Shown: positions 18,124-27,234 of the stretch, one piece after another | How the letters are laid out: each line of letters opens with the position of its first letter | Position numbering within the stretch: the first letter of the stretch is position 1 | Source of the DNA: an uncultured Chloroflexota bacterium | GTDB taxonomy: Bacteria > Chloroflexota > Dehalococcoidia > UBA3495 | Direction of reading: 5' to 3' | DNA: 40,811 bases | NCBI GenBank assembly: GCA_913052545.1 | Contig: CAJXEF010000004.1 | Coordinates: forward strand, 1 to 40,811 | Translations under genes and position numbers: made by a program | The notes under the pieces: model-generated | The model's input: the letters and a program-made list of their open reading frames with translations, nothing else | Database searches by the model: none | What the model was told of the DNA's origin: nothing

Positions 18124-18903
18124 ATGGTAAGTAGTAGAGTAGATCACAAATGGGGAATGGTGGTAGACCTAGACCGTTGTACAGGTTGCCAGGCATGTGT
18201 TGTTGCCTGTCAAGCAGAGAATAACCTCCCCATTAATGATAAAGCTGCCTTTTTGCAAAAACGGGCTTTCGAATGGATACGAATCGAGCGCTATTGGGAA
18301 GGTGAATATCCCAATGTCAAAGCTCGGTTTATTCCCATAATGTGCCAACATTGCTCGAATGCACCCTGTGAGCCTGTTTGTCCGGTATACGCTACTTATC
18401 AAAGTGACGAAGGACTAAATGTTCAGATCTACAATCGTTGCATAGGTGCTAGATACTGCATAAATAACTGCCCTTATCAAGTACGTTTCTTTAATTTCTG
18501 GCATCCAACATGGCCAGCTAGCTTTGAAAATTATCTTAACCCTGACGTAACTGCCCGCTCGCGAGGCATTACGGAAAAATGCACCTTTTGCGTGCAACGG
18601 CTACGGCGTGGTGAGCTCAAAGTCGAACGGACCGAAGGTGGCCGCTTAAATGACCAAAACATGGCCGAAAGAAATTTTATGCCTGCATGTGCGCAAGCCT
18701 GTCCAACAAATGCGCTAACTTTCGGTGATCAGATGGACAAATCAGCGAAAATCGGGCCGTACTTTGACGACGTTAATGCACATGACATTCATCATGAACA
18801 TGATAGAACTACCAGAAGCTATCTTCTTCTTGAAGAACTAGGAACCAAGCCAAACGTCATCTACTTGAAAAAGATAGATCAATACCCTTTGGGTGAGAAC
18901 TGA
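18124..18903 (+). CDS. ACIII iron-sulfur subunit (ActB2, HybA-like, separate gene)
   Basis: A 259-residue ferredoxin-type subunit with four cluster-binding Cys groups: C19/22/25/29, C74/77/82/86, C106/112/116, and C153/156/189/193. In the third group the position of the second Cys is Ala109 (CIGARYC), leaving three ligands, as expected for the single [3Fe-4S] cluster next to three [4Fe-4S] clusters reported for ActB. It lacks its own signal sequence, so export would have to be with the Tat-signal-bearing ActB1 protein. It would conduct electrons from the membrane quinol site to the ActA hemes. The following NrfD-type gene starts five bases after this stop. Confidence 0.9.
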   Translation: MVSSRVDHKWGMVVDLDRCTGCQACVVACQAENNLPINDKAAFLQKRAFEWIRIERYWEGEYPNVKARFIPIMCQHCSNAPCEPVCPVYATYQSDEGLNVQIYNRCIGARYCINNCPYQVRFFNFWHPTWPASFENYLNPDVTARSRGITEKCTFCVQRLRRGELKVERTEGGRLNDQNMAERNFMPACAQACPTNALTFGDQMDKSAKIGPYFDDVNAHDIHHEHDRTTRSYLLLEELGTKPNVIYLKKIDQYPLGEN

Positions 18904-18907
18904 TAAG

Positions 18908-20338
18908 ATGGCAGAGCATTCGACAAGTCATTTCCCAGCAGATACATGGGTGTTTCCTCAATCCAATCAGGTCGCTAACGAAGTGATGGAAAGGACCACC
19001 AAGAAAAGCAAAGTATTCGTGGCTTTGCTTCTCATATCACTCACCCTCGTGGCTCTAGGTATTATAGGTTTTGTGATTCGCTTAACCGGGCAAGGGTTAA
19101 GTGACTATAGCGCTTGGGGCTATTATATGGCGGCTTTCTCCTTTGTATTCATGATTACCAGTTCTGCACCATTGGTAGCAGTTGCATTCCGGTTCACCAA
19201 AAGCCATTGGCGCCGTCCCCTTTCCAGAGTATCCGAGCTATTCGCCATAGTCGGGGTATTCAATATATTGCTGTTTATACCTATGGTAATTGTATTGCCG
19301 TCAATTGCTAATCCAGATTTCGTGCCTGGCGCCCATGGAGAATTAGCCGCGAGGCGAGCTATTTGGCTTGGCTCATCGGGAGTCCCTGTAGGAGCACCTG
19401 GATTATGGAATATTTTGAGTTTAGCCGGCCTAGCGATAACTAGCCTTGGCATTCTGTGGTTATCCCTAATGCCTGACCTAGCCCAATCTAAGCATGCGGT
19501 AAGTGGATTCCGCAGAGCACTCTACAGTGCTTTATCAGGGCGTTGGTATGGAACCAAACGACAATGGATTCAGCAAAAAACCGGGCTATGTCTGCTAGGT
19601 GGGTTCTACTTCATGCTAGTAGTATTCGTCCACTTCGTAATAGTTTCTGATTACGCGATGAGTCTGATAGCCGGGTGGAAGGATTCCATCCTACCCCCGC
19701 TATATACAATCATAGCTTTCCAAAACACTTTGGGACTTTTGTTGATAATTTTGTTTGTGCTTAGGAAGTGGGGAGGGTATAGAGAATACATCGGGATGTC
19801 CCTCTTCTGGTCTGCAAGCAAAATAATGTTGGGGCTCAGTTTACTATGGACATACCACCTCTTCGCATTTTTTATGACCTTCTGGTACGGCAGATTAGAG
19901 GTAGAGTCAAGTATCCTCAGGTACCTGATGTTTGAAAGTTACTCTGTAATTTTCTGGACAAACGTTTTATTCAGTTTCTTTTTCCCCTTCGCCTTAATGG
20001 TTTGGAATCCTATTCGGAAAACAGCTTGGGGGCCCGCTCTTGCAGGGCTATCAGCTCTGGTCGGCGGATTCTTATTCAGTATCAGGATCTTTGTGGGCTC
20101 GTTCAATGCTGGAGATATATATGCCCTGGCCTTATCCAAAGTGCCACCTCCAGTATTCCCTGATATCTGGGATGTCTTCATGGTCTTAGGGCTAATCGGC
20201 GTTCCATTATTGGTCTATTTAATTAGCATTAAATTATTGCCAGTTATGTCCATCTGGGAGATAAAAGAAGGATCGATGTACCAAAAGATGGATAAGCTCT
20301 TTAGGGGAGAATATTTAGTGGTAGCGAAACCAGAGTAA
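18908..20338 (+). CDS. NrfD-family membrane subunit of ACIII (ActF-like)
   Basis: A 476-residue polytopic membrane protein (about ten hydrophobic segments) of the NrfD/PsrC family. ATG 18908 is chosen; GTG 18893 would overlap the iron-sulfur gene. Resemblance to the second NrfD-type subunit encoded just downstream includes KSHWRRPLSR after an early helix (compare KAEWRRPATR), the SVxSxD-like FVIVSDYAMS segment, and the C-terminal tail SIWEIKEG (compare PLYDIKEG). Since the downstream one matches ActC better, this one is called ActF-like, although in most operons actF follows actE and here it lies between actB and actC. A proton-translocating or structural role is likely. Confidence 0.8.
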   Translation: MAEHSTSHFPADTWVFPQSNQVANEVMERTTKKSKVFVALLLISLTLVALGIIGFVIRLTGQGLSDYSAWGYYMAAFSFVFMITSSAPLVAVAFRFTKSHWRRPLSRVSELFAIVGVFNILLFIPMVIVLPSIANPDFVPGAHGELAARRAIWLGSSGVPVGAPGLWNILSLAGLAITSLGILWLSLMPDLAQSKHAVSGFRRALYSALSGRWYGTKRQWIQQKTGLCLLGGFYFMLVVFVHFVIVSDYAMSLIAGWKDSILPPLYTIIAFQNTLGLLLIILFVLRKWGGYREYIGMSLFWSASKIMLGLSLLWTYHLFAFFMTFWYGRLEVESSILRYLMFESYSVIFWTNVLFSFFFPFALMVWNPIRKTAWGPALAGLSALVGGFLFSIRIFVGSFNAGDIYALALSKVPPPVFPDIWDVFMVLGLIGVPLLVYLISIKLLPVMSIWEIKEGSMYQKMDKLFRGEYLVVAKPE

Positions 20339-20394
20339 TCGGGTAACATTACATAACTATAATAGTCATCTAGTATCAATTTATAGGAGCCTCC

Positions 20395-21771
20395 ATGCAG
20401 GAAGGTAGACCCCTAACACCAACCGAAGTCAATAGAGATCTACTTCGGCCCATACTTGAAACGCCTAAATGGTTTTGGCCAGCTATTGCTGTCTGTGCGG
20501 TAATATTATTAATCGCGGCCGTCACGGTTGGATATATGATAAATCGGGGATTGGGTATTACTAATCTCAACAGACCCGTCGTATGGGGCTTCTTCATCAC
20601 TAATTTCGTTTTTTGGATCGGTATCAGCCACGCCGGCGTCATGTTATCCGCCATTCTTAGGCTTGCGAAGGCCGAATGGAGAAGACCTGCCACACGGGCA
20701 GCAGAAGTTCTTACTATCTTCTCGTTAATGACTGCCATGACGATGCCTATTATTCACACGGGCCGACCATGGAGAATCTTGTACTGGGCTTTCCCTTATG
20801 ACTTTGCTAGAGGCATATGGCCAAATGTGAGGACACCGCTAATTTGGGACCCGAGCGCAATCTTGACTTATCTAACCTCCAGTACTCTATTCGTCGTGAT
20901 TGCTCTCGTCCCTGACTTCGCTGTACTGCGAGATCGTACAACCGGTATATCTCATCAAATTTATTCTTTACTATCTCTCGGATGGCAAGGAAATCCCAGA
21001 CAATGGAAGCTTCAGGTAATCGCAGGGGTATTATTATCCGCTTTGATACTACCTGTATTCGTGTCGGTGCACAGTATAGTTTCATGGGACTTCGGAATGG
21101 CCGTTGCAGTAAAATCTTGGCACTCTACTATATTTGCACCCTATTTTGTGGTTGGAGCGGTTCACTCCGGAGTTTCTGCAGTCGCGTTCGTTTTAATATT
21201 GCTCCGATGGGCGTATGGTTGGCAAGCCTACATCAGGCACGAACATATCGACGCTCTGGGAAGATTGCTAGTGGTAGTTGCTACCGGGTGGTTCTATTTC
21301 TTCGTGATGGAAGTAATATTTGGAATCTATGGTAGGGAAGCAGATGAAATTGCCGTCAGGGCTCTACAATTCACCATATGGCCTATTAGCGCTTGGACCT
21401 TTATATTCGTTGTCACTACTTATTTTATACCGGTAGCACTCTGGCTAAGTAGGAGTGCTCGTCGTAATCTGTGGATCATGTCGATCGCATGCATATCGGT
21501 CAACATAGGTATGTGGCTTGAACGTTTCTTAATCATCGTACCAGGTCTAGCAAATAGGCAGGTATTCACTTTTACTTGGAATATGTATTCCCCAAGTATT
21601 CCCGAAATTATCATAGTAACAGCCACATTCGCGTTGGTAACAATGTTGATGTTACTGTTCAGCAGGGTATTTCCCTTAATACCGCTGTACGACATAAAAG
21701 AAGGGGAAATATTGAAAACAGAAATACAAATCGGGCGAAGGGTGGTGCCCGCAACCTACAGGGAGGATTAA
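20395..21771 (+). CDS. actC: ACIII subunit ActC, NrfD-like quinol-binding membrane protein
   Basis: A 458-residue NrfD-family protein with about ten membrane segments. Features I recognise from ActC are GISHAGVMLSAILRL near 76-90, IIHTGRPWR near 122-130, FARGIWPNVRTPLIWD near 139-154, VPDFAVLRDR near 172-181, and SVHSIVSWDF near 222-231, with the charged and His residues expected around the quinol site. ActC is held to be where menaquinol is oxidised on the exported side of the membrane. A ribosome site, AGGAGCC, precedes ATG 20395. It follows its paralogue, the ActF-like gene, and precedes actD. Confidence 0.9.
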   Translation: MQEGRPLTPTEVNRDLLRPILETPKWFWPAIAVCAVILLIAAVTVGYMINRGLGITNLNRPVVWGFFITNFVFWIGISHAGVMLSAILRLAKAEWRRPATRAAEVLTIFSLMTAMTMPIIHTGRPWRILYWAFPYDFARGIWPNVRTPLIWDPSAILTYLTSSTLFVVIALVPDFAVLRDRTTGISHQIYSLLSLGWQGNPRQWKLQVIAGVLLSALILPVFVSVHSIVSWDFGMAVAVKSWHSTIFAPYFVVGAVHSGVSAVAFVLILLRWAYGWQAYIRHEHIDALGRLLVVVATGWFYFFVMEVIFGIYGREADEIAVRALQFTIWPISAWTFIFVVTTYFIPVALWLSRSARRNLWIMSIACISVNIGMWLERFLIIVPGLANRQVFTFTWNMYSPSIPEIIIVTATFALVTMLMLLFSRVFPLIPLYDIKEGEILKTEIQIGRRVVPATYRED

Positions 21772-21827
21772 TTCCTCAAGCTCAACAAAAATGTCTTACT
21801 AGTTGAGTTGCGTGAAGAGGTAACATT

Positions 21828-22337
21828 ATGGCAAAACGTCCATTATTAGGATTATTCAACAACGCAAATTCCGCCGCAGATGCCGGTGACGCTTTAAAGG
21901 GAGCTGGTATATCAGAGAATGACTACGATTTTCTGACTGATGCCCCCTACCCTGAAGGGGCGTTTGGCGAACGTGAAGAAAAGCATCGTCTTTACCTATT
22001 CCCATTTATTGGGGCGATATTGGGTCTGACATCTGGAATCATGATTACGTCCATGACACAAATAGCCTACCCCATGGTCACAGGTGGGAAACCTATACTA
22101 TCACTTCCTCCTATGGCAGTAATCTGCTACGAAGGTACCATGCTCGGCGCTATATTATTCACCTGCCTTGGAATTATTTTTGAATCTCGGCTCCCCAAAC
22201 CTAAACTCGGGCTCTACGATAACCGAATCACAGAGGGATTTATCGGTGTCTTAGTCAATACTGACGAGAGCCAGCACGGTCAAGTCGAAGACCTTATGAA
22301 CAGATCAGGAGCTATCGAAGTAAAAGGGGAGACTTAA
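21828..22337 (+). CDS. actD: ACIII subunit ActD (DUF3341)
   Basis: A 169-residue protein with the DUF3341 layout: an N-terminal soluble part (LLGLFNNANSAADAGDALKGAG), then two membrane helices (about 62-82 and 103-124), then a C-terminal soluble part ending in EDLMNRSGAIEV. ActD is a small membrane subunit of ACIII with no cofactor. GAGG lies before ATG 21828. Its position between actC and actE is the standard order. Length is normal for the family. Confidence 0.9.
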   Translation: MAKRPLLGLFNNANSAADAGDALKGAGISENDYDFLTDAPYPEGAFGEREEKHRLYLFPFIGAILGLTSGIMITSMTQIAYPMVTGGKPILSLPPMAVICYEGTMLGAILFTCLGIIFESRLPKPKLGLYDNRITEGFIGVLVNTDESQHGQVEDLMNRSGAIEVKGET

Positions 22338-22350
22338 GCTAGGTAGAACA

Positions 22351-22905
22351 ATGATAAGCAAATTCCTTCATATACCGTCCCCGAAGCCCAACGCATTCCG
22401 ATGCAAAGCGGCTAGATTTCTAACACCACTTGTGGTGCTACTAACAGTAACAACTCTCGTTGGGTGTTCCCAAGGATCATACCCGGTGGATATCTTCTAC
22501 GAAATGCATTATCAGCCATTCTACAAATCTCATGAACCACCCAGATTGTCAGTTCCTGACACCGCAGTAGCGTACTATCCACCCCCTCAAGCGACTTCAT
22601 TTGCCAATAGCGGGGAGCATTTATATGAAGTGAACTGCGCCATGTGCCACGGAGACACCGCTATGGGAGATGGCCCTGTACTTAACAAAATGATACAAGA
22701 ATACGGGTACCAACCCGCCATGACTCCCGATCTAACCGCTGATCAAGCCAAAGCTTTAGGGCCAACCGGCATCAAAGGGTTGTTAAAATCCGGTGTGGCT
22801 GTAATGCCTAATTTCTCGAAACTACTTAACAATGACGAAATGGATCTCGTTACGGATTACGTGGTAAATTGCATCCAAGGTAATGACCCGGAAAGGTGTA
22901 ATTAA
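22351..22905 (+). CDS. actE: ACIII subunit ActE, monoheme cytochrome c lipoprotein
   Basis: A 184-residue exported monoheme cytochrome. A long basic N-terminus and hydrophobic stretch (about 24-38) end in the lipobox LVGC with Cys39 as the lipidated residue. The single heme site is CAMCH at 96-100. A Met ligand candidate lies in VAVMPNFS near residue 150, as usual for class I cytochrome domains (Cytochrome_CBB3/C-type). It follows actD after 13 bases. As ActE it would accept electrons from ActA and hand them to a soluble carrier or an oxidase; no oxidase gene follows here, since the cytochrome maturation genes come next. Confidence 0.88.
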   Translation: MISKFLHIPSPKPNAFRCKAARFLTPLVVLLTVTTLVGCSQGSYPVDIFYEMHYQPFYKSHEPPRLSVPDTAVAYYPPPQATSFANSGEHLYEVNCAMCHGDTAMGDGPVLNKMIQEYGYQPAMTPDLTADQAKALGPTGIKGLLKSGVAVMPNFSKLLNNDEMDLVTDYVVNCIQGNDPERCN

Positions 22906-22976
22906 AGAAACTGAACTTAGACGGCAGGCCATCAATTAGCCGTATCAGCTAGTCAAATCTAACCAATGAACTTGAT

Positions 22977-23549
22977 GTGAAAAATGTAATCCGAACGCGC
23001 CATTCTCTAATAGCTATGATTTGTATCATAGTTATCGGTCTCCATAACCCATCGGTGCTGGCTCAAACTCCCGAAACCACAGTGAATGATACTGATATCT
23101 TGGATTACGATGAGTCTCATGCTCAATCTATTGACCAACAAATAATGTGCCCAGTATGCCCTGCAGAAACCATTGATCAGGCCCAGGTGCCTATCGCCAA
23201 ACAAATGCGGCAAGTTGTTCGCGAGCAGCTTGCCATGGGTGCTACTGAAGCAGAAATATTGGCCTTTTTCGCAGACCGTTACGGGCAAGCTATCATAGGT
23301 GCTCCTCCGAAATCCGGGTTCAATTTAATAGCTTGGATTTTTCCTATCGCTGTACTTACAGGTGCTTTGGTAGCTAGTATCTTCGTTCTGAGGTCCATGA
23401 CGGGTAAACCAATTATCTCAGCTACATTACCCACAAATGAAATTGATTCGGAATTACAACCTTTCCTAGAACTAGTAGACTCTGATTTAGGATTAGCAGA
23501 GAGTAACCACGCCGAGAATTTACCTGGAGGTCCGAGTGACGATGGCTAA
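22977..23549 (+). CDS. ccmH: cytochrome c maturation protein CcmH
   Basis: A 190-residue CcmH/CycL-type protein. An N-terminal signal or anchor (about 8-29) is followed by the thiol domain with the CxxC pair C58 and C61 (MCPVCPAETI, matching the family pattern CPVCxxxxI), the helical ADRYGQAIIGAPPKSG segment, and a second membrane helix at about 110-132. It keeps apocytochrome heme-site cysteines reduced and acts with CcmF in heme ligation. Start is GTG 22977; an upstream ATG runs straight into a stop. The end overlaps the ccmF start. This gene directly follows the ACIII cytochromes that need heme attachment. Confidence 0.9.
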   Translation: MKNVIRTRHSLIAMICIIVIGLHNPSVLAQTPETTVNDTDILDYDESHAQSIDQQIMCPVCPAETIDQAQVPIAKQMRQVVREQLAMGATEAEILAFFADRYGQAIIGAPPKSGFNLIAWIFPIAVLTGALVASIFVLRSMTGKPIISATLPTNEIDSELQPFLELVDSDLGLAESNHAENLPGGPSDDG

Positions 23550-25509
23550 TTTGGGCGCCATCGGTCTTTGTATAGCTTTAGTTTTATCCTCGTATTCCGT
23601 AATTGGCTCTGTGCTCGGGAAATCTATCAAGATCTCGGCTCTAGAGGAAAGTGCACGTAGAGCAGTCTACGTTTTGTTACTTGTGTTGTTTGTAACTACC
23701 ATCAGCTTAGTAACAGCTTTCATTAATCGAGATTTTCAAATTGCCTATGTGGCGGCCCATAGCAATCTCGCTATGCCAAATATATACACCTGGGTAGCAT
23801 TCTATGCGGGAAACGAAGGATCTCTATTATTTATAGCAATGGCCCTTGCGTTATTATCTTCCATAGCTATATGGTTAGCACCCGTAAGATGCAAGGAAAC
23901 TTTAGCCTATACCGTAGCCACATTAATGGTGGTGGAGACCTTTTTTTTGGCCGTCATGATTTTTATGGCGAACCCCTTTGATACTTTGCCATTAACACCT
24001 TCCGACGGCGAGGGTATTAACCCTTTACTAACCCATTTTGGAATGTTTTTTCACCCCCCCGCCCTTATGTCAGGTCTGATAGGGTTAACCATACCCTTTT
24101 CTTTCGCCATGGCATCATTGTTGGGGAAACAGAATAATGACGAATGGGTAGATGCAGGACGGACTTGGGGAATTATATCTTGGGTGCTTTTAGCCAGCGG
24201 TTTATTGTTGGGATCTTGGTGGGCTTACACAATACTAGGATGGGGAGGGTTCTGGTTCTGGGATCCAGTCGAAAATGCGGCTTTTATGCCTTGGCTAGCT
24301 TTAACTGCTTTTATTCATTCCATCATGGTGCAAAAACGTCGCGGAATGTTCCGGATGTGGAATATAGTTTTAATCAACGTCGCTTTCGCCTTAGCACTGT
24401 ATGGCATGTTCATGAATAGGGGAGGACCAGTCCCTTCAGTTCATTCTTTCGGAGCCTCGGATCTTGGGTTAGTGTTTTTATCTTTTCTAGCTGTCGGTAT
24501 CTTGATTCCATTTCTAATTTTTTTCTGGCGTTTTAATTCACTAAAAAGCGCACAATCACTAGACTCAATGCTTTCCCGCGAGGCTGCGTTTTTGATGAAC
24601 AATTTGTTATTCTTGGGAATAGCCTTCGTAACCCTATGGGGTACGGTCTACCCTCTAATTTCTAAACTTGGGGCTGGAGAGGAAATCACCGTAGCTAGGC
24701 CCTTCTATGATCAGGTAAATGGGCCACTAATGCTGCTCTTAATACTTCTTATGGGCATCGGTCCTCTAATACCATGGAGGCAAGCTAATTTGGCTAGCAT
24801 TAAAAGAGCTCTACTCTTACCTGCCATGGCTGGAATCATCGTTATAACCGTTTTGATGCTCTTCGGAATACATAAAGCTTTACCATTGATAGGATTCGGA
24901 TTATGTGCCACTGTTTTCACAGGTATCCTAACTGAGTGGGTCAGGGGAACGAGGGCCCGCAATCGTTCTTCAAAGGAAATCTATCCTATAGCTTTCTTGA
25001 AACTAATTTTGGCTAATAGACCTAGGTACGGCGGTTATATAGTACATTTAGCAGTTGTAATGGTGGCTTTTGGAGTGATCGGCTCTTCCTTTTTCGGATT
25101 ACAGCGTGATGTAGTTCTTGCGCCTGGCGAAACCTATGATATAGCTGATTATAAAATCACATATATAGAAACCACTCCGATAGTGCAATCAGATCGAACG
25201 GAATTCATCTCCGCAATAAACGTTGATCGGAACGGCGAATATTTGACGACAATGACCGCCCAACGATCTTTTTATCCATCCTTTAATATGGCATCCACCC
25301 TTGCGGGGATTCGGTCTACCCCTGTAGAAGATCTTTATATTGTTCCGAGCGAAAATCTGCCTGATGGATCTGTCGGGTTTCGTATATTGATTAATCCTCT
25401 GATGTGGTGGATGTGGGTTGGAGGTCCAATAATGATTGTAGGCACGGTAATAGCTCTTTGGCCCCAACAAATTCGCCAAAATTCCATGGAGGCTAACCAA
25501 TCAGACTAG
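23542..25509 (+). CDS. ccmF: heme lyase CcmF
   Basis: A 655-residue polytopic membrane protein of the System I heme lyase family. The tryptophan-rich WWD segment is clear (GSWWAYTILGWGGFWFWDP, about 224-242, followed by VENAAFMPWL), as are the early GNEGSLLF motif and conserved His residues flanking it (for example in THFGMFFHPPALM). The C-terminal part from about 500 holds the large exported domain and last helix (NPLMWWMWVGG). The function is covalent attachment of heme to CxxCH apocytochromes together with CcmH. Start is either ATG 23542 or GTG 23536; GGAGG at 23526-23530 could serve both. It overlaps ccmH by eight bases. Confidence 0.92.
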   Translation: MANLGAIGLCIALVLSSYSVIGSVLGKSIKISALEESARRAVYVLLLVLFVTTISLVTAFINRDFQIAYVAAHSNLAMPNIYTWVAFYAGNEGSLLFIAMALALLSSIAIWLAPVRCKETLAYTVATLMVVETFFLAVMIFMANPFDTLPLTPSDGEGINPLLTHFGMFFHPPALMSGLIGLTIPFSFAMASLLGKQNNDEWVDAGRTWGIISWVLLASGLLLGSWWAYTILGWGGFWFWDPVENAAFMPWLALTAFIHSIMVQKRRGMFRMWNIVLINVAFALALYGMFMNRGGPVPSVHSFGASDLGLVFLSFLAVGILIPFLIFFWRFNSLKSAQSLDSMLSREAAFLMNNLLFLGIAFVTLWGTVYPLISKLGAGEEITVARPFYDQVNGPLMLLLILLMGIGPLIPWRQANLASIKRALLLPAMAGIIVITVLMLFGIHKALPLIGFGLCATVFTGILTEWVRGTRARNRSSKEIYPIAFLKLILANRPRYGGYIVHLAVVMVAFGVIGSSFFGLQRDVVLAPGETYDIADYKITYIETTPIVQSDRTEFISAINVDRNGEYLTTMTAQRSFYPSFNMASTLAGIRSTPVEDLYIVPSENLPDGSVGFRILINPLMWWMWVGGPIMIVGTVIALWPQQIRQNSMEANQSD

Positions 25510-25530
25510 AAAACCCGGGCATCCAGTACC

Positions 25531-25558
25531 GGTGGACTCGTCAATATTGGAGTCCACC
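25531..25558 (+). promoter_or_regulatory. strong intercistronic hairpin before the ccmI-like gene
   Basis: GGTGGACTC (25531-25539) and GAGTCCACC (25550-25558) are perfect 9-bp arms around a 10-base loop. The AGGGGGA ribosome site of the next gene begins at the next base, and no T-tract follows, so this looks like a translation-control or mRNA-end-stabilising element rather than a terminator. Confidence 0.6.
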
Positions 25559-25570
25559 AGGGGGATCATT

Positions 25571-25960
25571 GTGGAATTAATTTCAATTATGGTTGGAATC
25601 ACTCTAGGGATCTTCTCAACAAGTATCCTAGTGTATCCCTTTTTTAAGTACAAACAGTTTATTGCCCACTCCGAAACACATTCTGAAACTGATTTGGAAT
25701 TCGACCTCAAAGCAATATATGAAGCTATTAAAACCTTACAATTAGAGCACCAATTAAACAGAATCACTGAACAAGATTTCATGGAACAACTAAATCATTA
25801 TCGGTTTCAGGCCGCAAACCTACTAAGAAGCAAATCACTGAAGAGCTCCAATCTAGAAAATTTTGGCGAATCAAGCGAATTTAACTCCAATCTCTTAGAA
25901 CACGAGATCATGTTGGCTCGAGGCTTGCTATCAGACGAAACAGCTGATCCAAAGATATGA
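25571..25960 (+). CDS. short CcmI-like membrane protein
   Basis: A 129-residue protein from GTG 25571, chosen because AGGGGGA lies five bases upstream; a GTG at 25532 would sit inside a hairpin stem. One membrane helix (about 5-27) is followed by a charged linker and the helical stretch AIYEAIKTLQLEHQLNRITE with DFMEQLNHYR. This matches the N-terminal pattern of CcmI-type proteins, in which an acidic/leucine helix pair follows the anchor (compare xLRDLEFDxxxGKLSExDY). CcmI presents apocytochromes to CcmF/CcmH. Only the short N-terminal part is present, with no TPR repeats. The stop overlaps the next start as ATGA. Confidence 0.6.
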   Translation: MELISIMVGITLGIFSTSILVYPFFKYKQFIAHSETHSETDLEFDLKAIYEAIKTLQLEHQLNRITEQDFMEQLNHYRFQAANLLRSKSLKSSNLENFGESSEFNSNLLEHEIMLARGLLSDETADPKI

Positions 25961-27234
25961 AACACTATTGTAAATTGATCTCGATTTTCTGTATGGCTCC
26001 CTGCTTGCTATTCATTCTAATCAGTTCTACGCTGGATGCCCAGGAAAAACGTACTGTCATAGGACAGGTAGTAAATGAGACTCTAGGTGCAAGCATCAAC
26101 TCGGAATTAGCGATCATGCTTCACGTGTTGGATCAAGATTCTGGTCAATTTGCAACTCTTGAAACCACGACTAACAGCAAGGGAGAGTTCCAATTTAAGG
26201 ATGTATTGCTTTTCAATAATGGAACTTATTTCGTAACTGCTGATTATGGTGGCACGAGCTATAATACAACCATTGAACCCTCTTCATTGGGAAACAAGAT
26301 AAAATTATCGGTTTATGAGAACACCCAAGACATCTCAATAATCCGGATAAAACACCATGCCTTGGTATTAGTCAATGTAGATCCCCGGAAACAATTAGCT
26401 ACGGCGGCCACTTTTATTAGCCTTACTAACGACACCGATCTTACCGTCTTGCCAGATCTGGAAAACGTTGGTCCAGGCAGGTTTAGCTTCCTAAGATTCT
26501 CTCTACCCCCGGATGCCCATAACCTAGATGTACAATCTAGTTTAGTCGGAAGTCAAATAATTCCTGTCGGCAGTGGATTTGCCATAGCAGCACCAATAAT
26601 GCCCGGAACTCATGACATCAGTTTCTCCTATGAGTTTAGATACCAAGGAACTGATCTGACTTACAAACATAGTGTGCTTCAAGGTGCGGATGTATTCCAA
26701 GTCTTAATACCGCAAAGCCTCGGTGAAATCCAGGTTGGATTGATAAACTCTACCACCTCTCCCAGTGTCTCCAACGAATCATACCGTATTTGGGAAGTTA
26801 GAGATTTAACGCCGGGACAAGGCCCAACCGTGAGCTTGTCTAACTTGCCCAAACCTAGTCTGCTCGATCGCCTAATATCAGAAATGACCAACCCAGACAT
26901 TTGGCTCCTCGCAATACCAGTGGGTATGGGGGCTCTCCTTATTTTGCTACTAATATGGAGTATAGTTTTGAGTTTAAGAAATCACGATCCATTACCCACT
27001 ACAACATCTAAAGCTGAGCTTCTTTTACATTCTTCAGCTGACAGAGATCGGCTTATATACGAGATAGCTTTATTAGACGATCGTCATGCAAAGGGCTTAC
27101 TAAGCCAAACCACATACTTGGAGACTCGATCAGTTCTCATTGATGAGGTGTTAACAATAGACGCGAGTCTCCATCCAGTTCCAATTCCTAGAAACAGCGA
27201 TTTCAATGAACCCACAGGAGAACGAAGCAAATGA
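25957..27234 (+). CDS. exported beta-rich membrane-anchored protein with CcmI-like tail, function unknown
   Basis: A 425-residue protein not matched to a named family. There is an N-terminal signal (about 5-28, ending near LDAQ), a carboxypeptidase-regulatory/CNA-B-like beta domain (about 33-120), a second beta-rich region (about 125-300), one membrane helix (about 317-341, AIPVGMGALLILLLIWSIVL) and a cytoplasmic tail of about 80 residues. The tail contains DRDRLIYEIALLDDRHAKGL followed by LSQTTYLETR, the same helix-pair pattern as the preceding CcmI-like protein. It is locked into the ccm operon by ATGA overlaps on both sides. A role in cytochrome c assembly, perhaps as an apocytochrome-holding scaffold, is inferred from context only. 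Confidence 0.7.
   Translation: MKHYCKLISIFCMAPCLLFILISSTLDAQEKRTVIGQVVNETLGASINSELAIMLHVLDQDSGQFATLETTTNSKGEFQFKDVLLFNNGTYFVTADYGGTSYNTTIEPSSLGNKIKLSVYENTQDISIIRIKHHALVLVNVDPRKQLATAATFISLTNDTDLTVLPDLENVGPGRFSFLRFSLPPDAHNLDVQSSLVGSQIIPVGSGFAIAAPIMPGTHDISFSYEFRYQGTDLTYKHSVLQGADVFQVLIPQSLGEIQVGLINSTTSPSVSNESYRIWEVRDLTPGQGPTVSLSNLPKPSLLDRLISEMTNPDIWLLAIPVGMGALLILLLIWSIVLSLRNHDPLPTTTSKAELLLHSSADRDRLIYEIALLDDRHAKGLLSQTTYLETRSVLIDEVLTIDASLHPVPIPRNSDFNEPTGERSK

Noticed and set aside
20358..20363. Perfect TATAAT between the ActF-like gene and actC, possible internal promoter
   Set aside because: No -35-like hexamer at 16-18 bases upstream; AT-rich gaps give such hits by chance.
22921..22943. ACGGC/GCCGT inverted repeat between actE and ccmH
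   Set aside because: Only five pairs and no T-tract; not distinguishable from chance.
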